This document shows, one piece after another, positions 8,793-15,289 of a DNA stretch of 45,020 nucleotides. A program made the translations under genes and the position numbers. The stretch is from Pseudomonadota bacterium (GTDB taxonomy: Bacteria; Pseudomonadota; Alphaproteobacteria; UBA8366; GCA-2717185): contig JAQCHR010000001.1 in the NCBI GenBank assembly GCA_027619655.1, positions 1 to 45,020 of the forward strand, in the 5' to 3' direction. Under the pieces are notes generated by a model. It saw nothing but the letters and a program-made list of their open reading frames with translations, ran no database searches and was not told the origin of the DNA. Each line of letters starts with the position of its first letter. The first letter of the stretch is position 1.

Positions 8793-9731
8793 GGCCGTCT
8801 TGTTCAGTTCCGCTTCGAGTTCCGGGATCACGTCGAACAGGTCGCCCACCAGCCCGTAATCGGCCACCTGGAAGATCGGCGCTTCCTCGTCCTTGTTGAT
8901 GGCGACGATTACCTTGCTGTCCTTCATGCCCGCGAGATGCTGGATCGCGCCGGAAATACCGACCGCGATATACAGATCCGGCGCCACGACCTTGCCGGTC
9001 TGGCCGACCTGGTATTCGTTCGGCACGAAGCCCGCATCGACCGCCGCACGCGACGCGCCGACCGCCGCGCCCAGAATGTCCGCGACCTTTTCAAGCATGG
9101 CGAAATTCTCGCCGTTCTGCATGCCGCGCCCGCCGGAAATAACGATCCCGGCAGAGGTCAGTTCAGGCCGTTCGGACTTGCTGATTTCCGCCCGCAGGAA
9201 GCTGGACAGGCCGGCGTCGCCGGTCGCGCCGACCGCCTCGACACCGGCGCTGCCGCCCGTGGCGGCGGCCCCGTCGAAGCCGGTGATGCGCACCGTGATG
9301 ACCTTGGTCGCGTCGGACGACTGCACCGTCGCGATGGCGTTGCCGGCGTAGATCGGGCGTTCAAACGTATCCGGGGCGATGACCGCGGTAATTTCCGACA
9401 CCTGCTGCACATCCAGCAGGGCTGCGACGCGCGGCATCAGGTTCTTGCCGTTGGTCGTAGCCGGCGCCAGGACATGGCTGTAATTCGCCGCCAGGTTGAC
9501 CACCAGCGGGGCCAGGTTTTCCGCCAGCTGATTGGCATATTCGGCGGAATCGGCGCACAGGACCTTGCCGACGCCCGCGATCTGCGCGGCGGCATCCGCC
9601 ACGGCGGCGCAATCGTTTCCGGCGACGAGAATATCCACATCGCCGCCGATTTCAACGGCGGCCGTCACCGCGTTCAGCGTTGCGGGCTTGACGTTCTTGC
9701 CGTCATGCTCGGCGATCACCAGATTGGCCAT
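8790..9731 (-). CDS. etfA: Electron transfer flavoprotein, alpha subunit
   Basis: With EtfB this subunit carries FAD and passes electrons from acyl-CoA dehydrogenases to ETF:quinone oxidoreductase. The product has 313 residues, the family norm. The C-terminal FAD domain is clear: GASRAAVDAGFVP, then YQVGQTGKVVAPDLYIAVG, SGAIQHLAGM and INKDEEAPIFQVADYGLVGD. The start MANLVIAEHDG lies 2 bp after the etfB stop, so the two are translated together. Its stop codon is inside a hairpin stem. Confidence 0.97.
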   Translation of the reverse strand: MANLVIAEHDGKNVKPATLNAVTAAVEIGGDVDILVAGNDCAAVADAAAQIAGVGKVLCADSAEYANQLAENLAPLVVNLAANYSHVLAPATTNGKNLMPRVAALLDVQQVSEITAVIAPDTFERPIYAGNAIATVQSSDATKVITVRITGFDGAAATGGSAGVEAVGATGDAGLSSFLRAEISKSERPELTSAGIVISGGRGMQNGENFAMLEKVADILGAAVGASRAAVDAGFVPNEYQVGQTGKVVAPDLYIAVGISGAIQHLAGMKDSKVIVAINKDEEAPIFQVADYGLVGDLFDVIPELEAELNKTA

Positions 9732-9733
9732 GA

Positions 9734-10483
9734 TCAGATTACCTTCGCTTCGTTACGCAGTTTGCTGACGAGTTCGGCCACATCGGCCACCTTGACGCCT
9801 TCCTTGCGCTTGGCGGGCTCCACGACCTTCAGGACATTCAGCCGGGGCGTGGTATCGAGGCCGATATCGGCCGGGCTCATCGTATCGATGGTCTTTTTCT
9901 TCGCCTTCATGATGTTCGGCAGCGACGCATAGCGCGGCTCATTGAGGCGCAGGTCCGTGGTCACGATCATCGGCAGCTTCACATTGATCGTTTCCAGCCC
10001 GCCGTCGATTTCACGGGTCACATCTGCCGAGCCGTCGCCGACTTCGATCTTCGACGCAAAGGTAGCCTGGCTCCAGCCCAGAAGCGCCGCCAGCATCTGG
10101 CCGGTCTGGTTGCTGTCGTCGTCGATGGCCTGCTTGCCGAGAATAACGATATCGGGGCTTTCCTTTTCGACCACCGCCTTCAGCGCCTTCGCAACTGCGA
10201 GAGGCTCCAGGTTGACATCCGTCAGGACCAGGACACCGCGATCCGCGCCCATTGCCAGGGCGGTGCGGATGGTTTCCTGGCATTGCTGAACGCCAATTGA
10301 AGCAACGATGACTTCGTCTACCGTGCCGGCTTCGCGCAGGCGCAGCGCTTCTTCAACGGCGATTTCATCGAACGGATTCATCGACATTTTCACGTTCGCC
10401 GTCTCAACGCCGGTCCCGTCGGACTTTACCCGGACCTTGACGTTGTAATCGACGACCCGCTTCACGGGGACGAGGATTTTCAT
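9734..10483 (-). CDS. etfB: Electron transfer flavoprotein, beta subunit
   Basis: This is the small subunit of electron transfer flavoprotein, which binds AMP and contacts the acyl-CoA dehydrogenases. The 249-residue length is normal. Typical parts are MKILVPVKRVVDYNVKVRV at the start, MNPFDEIAVEEALRLRE, and the recognition-loop region ETIRTALAMGADRGVLV; LGKQAIDDDSNQTGQMLAALLGW follows. It is the first gene of etfB-etfA, and 42 bp upstream ends a methyltransferase-like gene that reads the same way. Confidence 0.97.
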   Translation of the reverse strand: MKILVPVKRVVDYNVKVRVKSDGTGVETANVKMSMNPFDEIAVEEALRLREAGTVDEVIVASIGVQQCQETIRTALAMGADRGVLVLTDVNLEPLAVAKALKAVVEKESPDIVILGKQAIDDDSNQTGQMLAALLGWSQATFASKIEVGDGSADVTREIDGGLETINVKLPMIVTTDLRLNEPRYASLPNIMKAKKKTIDTMSPADIGLDTTPRLNVLKVVEPAKRKEGVKVADVAELVSKLRNEAKVI

Positions 10484-10525
10484 CGCTATACTTTCCCTAC
10501 ATTCTTGGCTGAGGCGGGGTCCTGT

Positions 10526-11383
10526 TTAGGCCTGCCTCCAAACCGTGTCAAGACGACCCGCTGCGCCGTTTTGCCGCCCCTGCCCGTCATTTCCCGGCAA
10601 TATGGTGGCGCAAAGCATCCGCGCTCGCACACTGTATTCGGGTGAAATCTCACCCGGCGGCGCAATTTCCCAATCCCATGACCGGTCATGCGCCGGCAGC
10701 ACAATGCCCGGCAGCTGCTCTTCCGTTTTGTGCACCGCACCATCCCGGGACAGGAAATCGCGCCGCGTATCCGTGATCAGGCAGCAGACGGCATCGAACT
10801 GCCGCAAATGCGCCAGATGCGCCCGGGCGACATCCGCGGCAAACCGCAGCGCCTCGTCCCGGGACAATACGATATGCCGGGACAGAAAGCGCAGCGGCGT
10901 CACGGCCAGCTGCGACAACACATTCGCTGATACCAGGAAATCGACCGATGCATGGTCCTGCGGCAGGTTGGGCTGCGGCCGCGGCGGGCCATCCGCGCCC
11001 TGCGCCGCCCCTTCCAGCAGACCCTGCGCCACACCGGAAATATCCCGCGCCACCAGCCTGACATTCGAAAACCGGCGCGCCGCAAGCCGCGCCGGCCAGA
11101 GATGCGCCACATCGACCAGCGTCACCTTCTCAAAGTTCGCCGCCAGCTCCGCCAGCTGAATATCCAGCAACGGGCCGGAACCGTAGACCATTGCATGGCG
11201 ACGCGTGGCGCAGCGCGCCATGGCGGCGCGAATGGCGTCTTTCGATTCCTGCAGGTGGGGCGCCCATTGCCGGCGCCAGCGCCCGTATTGCGCCTGGATC
11301 GCGATCAGTTCCGTCAGATATCCGGCGCGGCGCGCCCAGGCCGGCGCGGGCGTCAACGCCCAGTGCAGCGCCTCGGCGATCAT
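10526..11383 (-). CDS. Methyltransferase-like protein of unknown role
   Basis: A 285-residue protein. From MIAEALHWAL it has a helical start, then a Rossmann-like core resembling a class I SAM methyltransferase: MVYGSGPLLDIQ near residue 83 in the position of motif I, TLVDVAHLW with the acidic residue after strand 2, and DFLVSANVLSQL in the position of motif IV. I do not recognise a named family or substrate. I place the start at 11383, ten bases after the adenosyltransferase stop, because upstream sequence in this frame is Cys/Arg-rich and overlaps that gene. It lies between the adenosyltransferase and etfB on the same strand, so it may share their transcript. Confidence 0.75.
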   Translation of the reverse strand: MIAEALHWALTPAPAWARRAGYLTELIAIQAQYGRWRRQWAPHLQESKDAIRAAMARCATRRHAMVYGSGPLLDIQLAELAANFEKVTLVDVAHLWPARLAARRFSNVRLVARDISGVAQGLLEGAAQGADGPPRPQPNLPQDHASVDFLVSANVLSQLAVTPLRFLSRHIVLSRDEALRFAADVARAHLAHLRQFDAVCCLITDTRRDFLSRDGAVHKTEEQLPGIVLPAHDRSWDWEIAPPGEISPEYSVRARMLCATILPGNDGQGRQNGAAGRLDTVWRQA

Positions 11384-11393
11384 CGGTTCGGAT

Positions 11394-11957
11394 TCAGCGG
11401 TTCGCGCCCGGCACCCACAGCACGTCCCCCGCGCCGTTGTCATTGCAGGCCCGCGCCAGCACAAAGAACAGATCGGACAGCCGGTTCAGATAGGCGATGA
11501 CGATTGCGCTCACCGGTTCCTGCGCGGCCAGTTCCGTCACCAGCCGTTCCGCCCGGCGCGCAACGGTGCGCGCCAGATGCAGATAGGCCGCGGCCGCGCT
11601 GCCCCCGGGCAGGACGAAGCTGTTGAGCGGCGCCAGGGATCCGTTGAACCGGTCGATTTCGCCTTCGAGCCAGTCAACCTGGGGCTGGGTCACGCGCAGC
11701 GCCCCAGCGCCGCGTTCGCCGCCCTCCGGGGTGCACAGGTCGGCGCCCAGGTCGAACAGGTCGTTCTGGATGCGGGACAGGACGCTGTCGATCGCCCCGT
11801 CGGTATGAAGCCGGACGAGACCGATGGTCGCGTTGGTTTCATCCACGGTGCCGGTCGCGGCGACGCGCAGGTCGTGCTTGGCGACCCGGCGGCCATCGCC
11901 CAGCGAGGTTTCGCCCTTGTCGCCGCCCCTTGTGTAGATCCGGGTCAACCGCACCAT
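11394..11957 (-). CDS. pduO: PduO-type ATP:cob(I)alamin adenosyltransferase
   Basis: This enzyme transfers adenosyl from ATP to cob(I)alamin to make coenzyme B12. The product has 187 residues. The N-terminal ATP-binding signature is YTRGGDKGETSLGDG; the C-terminal half has ARRAERLVTEL and IAYLNRLSDLFFVLAR, both characteristic of the PduO trimer family. Only 6 bp separate it from the HIG1 gene upstream. The neighbourhood of HIG1 protein, adenosyltransferase and etfBA recurs in alphaproteobacteria. No cobalamin riboswitch is visible upstream. Confidence 0.95.
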   Translation of the reverse strand: MVRLTRIYTRGGDKGETSLGDGRRVAKHDLRVAATGTVDETNATIGLVRLHTDGAIDSVLSRIQNDLFDLGADLCTPEGGERGAGALRVTQPQVDWLEGEIDRFNGSLAPLNSFVLPGGSAAAAYLHLARTVARRAERLVTELAAQEPVSAIVIAYLNRLSDLFFVLARACNDNGAGDVLWVPGANR

Positions 11958-11963
11958 GCCGGG

Positions 11964-12164
11964 TCACCCCCTGCCGACAAAAAACAGGACAATCGCAAAC
12001 AACAGCAGCGCCGCCGCCTGCAGCACGACGCGCGCGCGCATCAGCTTGTTGGCGTAACGACGGTTGAATTCGCCGCCGCTCGCCATGCCGATGATGCCGA
12101 CGACAAGCACGGCCAGCGTGGCGACCATCGCCAGAACCATGAAAACAACAAATAGACCGGACAT
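11964..12164 (-). CDS. HIG1-domain twin-transmembrane protein
   Basis: A 66-residue protein with two membrane helices (about residues 3-25 and 45-63) joined by a basic loop. The loop, GGEFNRRYANKLMRARVVLQ, carries the R-x-R-x3-Q motif of the hypoxia-induced gene 1 family; eukaryotic members help assemble respiratory supercomplexes and cytochrome oxidase. The role of bacterial members is not settled. I chose MSGLFVVF at 12164; a longer reading from 12245 would add an arginine-rich, non-hydrophobic stretch. No clear ribosome binding site precedes 12164, and a TATATC at 12171-12176 would put transcription start close to the ATG. Confidence 0.8.
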   Translation of the reverse strand: MSGLFVVFMVLAMVATLAVLVVGIIGMASGGEFNRRYANKLMRARVVLQAAALLLFAIVLFFVGRG

Positions 12165-12170
12165 ATCCAC

Positions 12171-12208
12171 GATATAGCGTGTACGAACCGTGTTTGACAC
12201 GCTAAATC
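12171..12208. promoter_or_regulatory. 12-bp inverted repeat between divergent genes
   Basis: GATATAGCGTGT (12171-12182) and ACACGCTAAATC (12197-12208) match as an inverted repeat at 11 of 12 positions, with a 14-bp spacer. It sits in the gap between the HIG1 gene and the divergent RraA-family gene. A perfect -35-like TTGACA (12194-12199, plus strand) overlaps the right half, and TATATC on the minus strand overlaps the left half, as expected of an operator controlling both directions. No regulator gene is adjacent. Confidence 0.45.
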
Positions 12209-12250
12209 GGTATCGGCAGAGCCAGGGATCACGGCAGGGAGACATGTAAC

Positions 12251-12835
12251 GTGAACAAAGAATTGCGCGCGCGCCTGATGGGCATATCGACGGGGACGCT
12301 GACCTACCAGCTGCTGAAGCGAAATATCCGCAACGTCTATATGCGGGGCGTCCTGCCGCTGCACCCGGTGACGGAGCGCATGGTCGGCGTCGCCTATACC
12401 TTGCGGTTCATCCCGATGCGCGAGGATATCGCGGACCTGGCGCTGCTCGCCAGCCCGCAGAACCTGGCGCGCCGCGCCATCGAGGAATGCCCGGCGGGCG
12501 GGGTTCTTGTCACCGATGCCAGGGGCGACCGCGACAGCGGCACCATCGGCGATATTCTCATTACCCGGTTGAAATACCGCGGCGTTGCCGGGATCGTCAC
12601 CGACGGGGGCATTCGCGACGCCGATGCGATTCGCGACATCGGCCTGCCGGTCTTTGGCGCCGGCCCGGCCGCCCCGGCCAGTCCCACCGCCCATTGTCCC
12701 GCCGGCCTGCAGGAACCGATATCCTGTGGCGGTGTCGCGGTATATCCCGGCGATATCATCGTCGCCGATGGCGACGGCTGCGCCGTCCTGCCGCAGGCCT
12801 TGGCGGAGGAAATCGCCCGGGACGCCGCCGCCTAG
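12251..12835 (+). CDS. RraA-family protein, ended by an in-frame amber codon
   Basis: RraA-like folds include the RNase E inhibitor RraA and divalent-metal aldolases; the substrate here is unknown. The start is GTG with GGGAG about 10 bp upstream. The family core is intact: VGVAYTLRF, GGVLVTDARGDRDSGTIGDI (anion-binding glycine loop) and GIVTDGGIRDADAI with the Arg-Asp pair, then VYPGDIIVADGDGCAVLP. Reading stops at TAG (12833-12835) after 194 residues, but the same frame continues with family-like sequence for 42 more codons. With the amber read as an amino acid the protein would be 237 residues, the usual length. The shortened form keeps the core but lacks the C-terminal helices. Confidence 0.8.
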   Translation: MNKELRARLMGISTGTLTYQLLKRNIRNVYMRGVLPLHPVTERMVGVAYTLRFIPMREDIADLALLASPQNLARRAIEECPAGGVLVTDARGDRDSGTIGDILITRLKYRGVAGIVTDGGIRDADAIRDIGLPVFGAGPAAPASPTAHCPAGLQEPISCGGVAVYPGDIIVADGDGCAVLPQALAEEIARDAAA

Positions 12836-12964
12836 GAAGGCATTGAGGAATTTATCCAGAAACTCGTCGCCAGCGGCCGGCCGGTCATCGGCACCTATCC
12901 GGCCAGCGACACGGTTCGCGCCGAATATGACGCGTGGCTCAAGGCCGGAAAGCCGGCCTTGTAA
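12833..12964 (+). other. Amber codon plus in-frame RraA C-terminal extension
   Basis: After TAG at 12833-12835 the frame encodes EGIEEFIQKLVASGRPVIG and then TYPASDTVRAEYDAWLKAGK before a TAA at 12962-12964. This is the normal C-terminus of RraA-like proteins, so the gene has lost its end to a single codon change (CAG to TAG would do it), or the codon is read through, or the base is a sequencing error. Codon use of the extension is like the rest of the gene, so the change would be recent. Confidence 0.8.
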
Positions 12965-13003
12965 CCGCAGAACAGAATGGTATCCGGGAAAACGGCAGCC
13001 GCG

Positions 13004-13264
13004 TCAGCCTTTCGGTCGCCCCTTGGAGCGACCGTTCGTACGGCCTTTTTTCGCGCGGTTCAACCGGTCAACCGGCGCGGGAAACGCCAGAACGACGGCG
13101 CTTTCGGGCCGGTCGATACGGAGCACCGCATCACCGGTCCCGGTCAGGGCCGGCGCAATTTCTTCGACGATTTTCTGATCGACCGGCACGATCGCGGCAA
13201 GGCCGCCATGCCGATATCGGACCATGCCGCTTGATCGACGGCCATATATGCGTAATTCGAACAT
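13004..13264 (-). CDS. Small basic hypothetical protein
   Basis: An 86-residue reading frame that I do not recognise. The first 65 residues look like a folded mixed alpha/beta domain (MFELRIYGRRSSGMVRYRH, then GGLAAIVPVDQKIVEEIAPAL). The last 20 are basic and low in complexity (KKGRTNGRSKGRPKG), possibly for nucleic-acid binding. GGGAG lies about 7 bp before the ATG, and third codon positions are G/C-rich like real genes nearby. It converges on the RraA gene. An overlapping plus-strand frame of similar size makes this moderately uncertain. Confidence 0.5.
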   Translation of the reverse strand: MFELRIYGRRSSGMVRYRHGGLAAIVPVDQKIVEEIAPALTGTGDAVLRIDRPESAVVLAFPAPVDRLNRAKKGRTNGRSKGRPKG

Positions 13265-13700
13265 CAGACGCTCCCGATCCCTGCACCGGACAGTCCCGTC
13301 AATGTATCGCTTTGCTGCGGCGCGTCAAGACCGTTCCCCGATACCGAAAGATGATTCCGCACAAGATTTTGTGGATGAATCCCGTCCTGCAACGGCACCG
13401 ATAGCAGGAGCCGCGGGTTCACATTGCGGCGGCGGCCGGAGCCCCGATCGGGCATTCCCTGGAAAGGTTGAAAAAAGTCCTTGGTTTGGCTGGCCGAACC
13501 GACTAGATTTCGAAAATCGACGACATGTTAGCCAAATATGGCTGATTGCGGCGTTCGCAGGTCTGAAGACCTTGATTCAGCCGGTCGGTAGCCCGTGACA
13601 GAGAAGGTCCGGGGGTCGTAGCTCCAAAAGTATGGTTCTCGCGATACGCCTTTACATAGGGCAACTGAGTTTGAGCATTTAAACAATTAATGACGGAAAA
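13265..13700. other. Gene-free stretch before the DUF4167 gene
   Basis: This 436-bp stretch holds no reading frame that I trust on either strand and no tRNA-like fold. A 7-bp stem with a four-base loop (13483-13500) is present without a following T-run on the plus strand. The last 40 bases are A+T-rich (gagcatttaaacaattaatg) and probably contain the promoter of the DUF4167 gene, but no hexamer pair stands out. Confidence 0.5.
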
Positions 13701-14351
13701 ATGAGACAAGGGCAAAATCCGAAACGGTCTCGCGGCCGTAGTGGCGGGGGGCGTCGTAATGTGTCCCCGCGGCATCAGAACTTCGACAGCAATGGTCCAA
13801 GTATCCGTATTCGCGGCAATGCGCACCAGGTTTACGAAAAATACCTGCAGCTGGCCCGCGACGCCCATACGGCGGGGGACAGGATTGCGGCTGAAAATAT
13901 GTACCAGCATGCGGAACATTATTTTCGACTCGTGAATATCGAGGATGGCGACAGCAACCAGCCCCGTCAAAATCGCGGAGACGGGAACGATTCCAGATCT
14001 TCGGACCGGCAGTATTCGGGTAACGACGACCAGGATAACGACGATTCCTCGGATTCAAATGAGGAAACGACGCAGGAAGCAGCGAGCCCGTGCCAGCCGC
14101 GCGACGACAGCCGCGGAAACGGCCGGCAAAATGCCCCGGATTCGGACGATGAGACGAAGGTGGCCCGGCGCCCGGCGCGCCGCCCGCACCGAACCACGGC
14201 CCGGCCCGCAGAGGCCGCAGAAAATGGCAATAGCGGTAACGGTAACGGCGCCGACTCGTCGGGCGAAGCTGTCGTTATTGTCGAAAAACCTCCGGCGCCC
14301 TTCGACGCAGCGTCAGGTGACGATTCCATCGACGAGCGCGCCGCCGACTGA
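13701..14351 (+). CDS. DUF4167 domain protein
   Basis: A 216-residue protein. The N-terminus is Arg/Gly-rich (RSRGRSGGGRRN). The conserved DUF4167 block lies at about residues 33-79: IRIRGNAHQVYEKYLQLARD, then AAENMYQHAEHYFRLVN. The rest is low-complexity and acidic (Asp, Ser, Asn, Glu), probably disordered. In many alphaproteobacteria this gene follows prfA-prmC and is discussed as RNA- or ribosome-associated, but the function is not proven. Here prmC lies more than 23 kb away, so that linkage is broken. The start MRQGQNPKRSRG is the normal one for the family. Confidence 0.9.
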   Translation: MRQGQNPKRSRGRSGGGRRNVSPRHQNFDSNGPSIRIRGNAHQVYEKYLQLARDAHTAGDRIAAENMYQHAEHYFRLVNIEDGDSNQPRQNRGDGNDSRSSDRQYSGNDDQDNDDSSDSNEETTQEAASPCQPRDDSRGNGRQNAPDSDDETKVARRPARRPHRTTARPAEAAENGNSGNGNGADSSGEAVVIVEKPPAPFDAASGDDSIDERAAD

Positions 14352-14707
14352 CCGCGGGCCCGAACCGAAGAAGAAAATCGGCCCGCCCCTCGCGGCGGCG
14401 GAAAAATTGCGCATTTCCTGAAAATTCGGGTAAATCCTGGAATATCGCCGTCCTGATCCAAGACCGGAATCGGCGACGGCAGCAACGCGGGTGGCATTAC
14501 CGCCGTCTGTCCGCAGATCGATGCCTTTTGGGAGGGGCAGGGTGGGCAATCGATCAACGGCTTTCCGAAAACATCCGATGCAAGCATCTTCCGCTTCCGA
14601 CATGTTGCATATTCTCTGGAAACAGCGAACGGGTCAGTGATGCCGGTCACAGGCATCAACTTTTCGTACTTGTTTATCGTTCCCGGAATCGGCAACATTT
14701 TCGCTGC
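14352..14707. other. Gene-free stretch between DUF4167 and recX
   Basis: These 356 bp hold no convincing reading frame; the minus-strand frames across it have no family resemblance and no ribosome binding site. A small hairpin (14638-14658) lies near the right end. Confidence 0.45.
14638..14658 (+). terminator. Weak terminator-like hairpin upstream of recX
   Basis: TGATGCC and GGCATCA form a perfect 7-bp stem around GGTCACA, and TTTT follows after two bases. It could end transcripts from the DUF4167 gene or lie in a recX leader. The stem is short, so confidence is low. Confidence 0.3.
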
Positions 14708-15274
14708 ATGAACAAAACCGGCAAGAAACGGCAGCCGCGACGGGTTTCCGCCCGGTCGCTGGAAGCGGCCGCACTGGCGCATCTGCAGCGTTACAGCACT
14801 TCGGCCGCGAACCTGCGCGCGGTACTGATGCGCCGTGTCTGGCGCGCCGCGCAGGCAAACGGCGACGACCCGGCGGAGGGCGCGGTCATGGTCGATGCGC
14901 TGATCGAACGGTACCTGCGCTCGGGTCTGCTGAATGACGCCGATTATGCCGCGGCGCGGGCCACAACGCTGCATCGACGGGGCGCGTCCAGCCGTGGCAT
15001 ACGGCTGCGCCTTGCGGAGAAGGGCGTCGATGGCGAACAGATCGACCAGGTGCTGGAAAACCTGGAAGACGAAACCGGCGGCGCGGATATCCGCGGCGCC
15101 TTCAATTTTGCGAAGCGGCGGCGGCTTGGCCCCTGGCGCAGGTCAGACCGCGAGTCCCATCGCGACCGCGATATGGCGGCGCTGGGCCGGCAGGGCTACA
15201 GCTTCGAAATCGTCCGACGTATCGTCGATGCCGTTTCTGTCGCATGTCTCGAATCGGACATCGAAGCCGATTAA
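14708..15274 (+). CDS. recX: RecX-family regulatory protein
   Basis: RecX binds RecA filaments and limits their growth and strand exchange. The product has 188 residues from MNKTGKKRQPRR; the frame is open further upstream but without family-like sequence, and a basic start followed by SLEAAALAHLQRYSTSAANL is typical of alphaproteobacterial RecX. Three-helix RecX modules are visible: LIERYLRSGLLNDADYAAAR, then RRGASSRGIRLRLAEKGVDG. recA is not in this window, and I found no clear SOS box (GTTC-N7-GTTC) upstream. The TAA stop is the first part of a hairpin shared with the convergent gene. Confidence 0.85.
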   Translation: MNKTGKKRQPRRVSARSLEAAALAHLQRYSTSAANLRAVLMRRVWRAAQANGDDPAEGAVMVDALIERYLRSGLLNDADYAAARATTLHRRGASSRGIRLRLAEKGVDGEQIDQVLENLEDETGGADIRGAFNFAKRRRLGPWRRSDRESHRDRDMAALGRQGYSFEIVRRIVDAVSVACLESDIEAD

Positions 15275-15289
15275 AGCCAGACGGCTTTA
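15272..15289. terminator. Shared hairpin built from both stop codons of convergent genes
   Basis: TAAAGCC (15272-15278), loop AGAC, GGCTTTA (15283-15289) form a perfect 7-bp stem. The first three bases are the recX TAA, and the last three, read on the other strand, are the TAA of the MmgE/PrpD gene. On either strand the hairpin therefore begins exactly at the stop codon. No T-run follows, so it may act as a weak bidirectional terminator or a 3' end stabiliser. Confidence 0.5.

Noticed and set aside
11958..12250. Cobalamin riboswitch for the adenosyltransferase
   Set aside because: No B12-box-like sequence is visible upstream of the HIG1/adenosyltransferase genes, and the gap is too short for a full riboswitch.
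13483..13500. 7-bp hairpin considered as an intrinsic terminator
   Set aside because: On the plus strand no T-run follows. On the minus strand a T-run exists but begins six bases after the stem, and no gene clearly ends there.
13265..13700. Possible tRNA or small RNA in the gene-free stretch
   Set aside because: I could not build a cloverleaf or find a T-loop plus matching acceptor stem. A small RNA cannot be excluded but nothing supports one.
14313..14603. Minus-strand ORF in the gap between DUF4167 and recX
   Set aside because: It overlaps the DUF4167 gene, has no ribosome binding site, and its translation changes character along its length.
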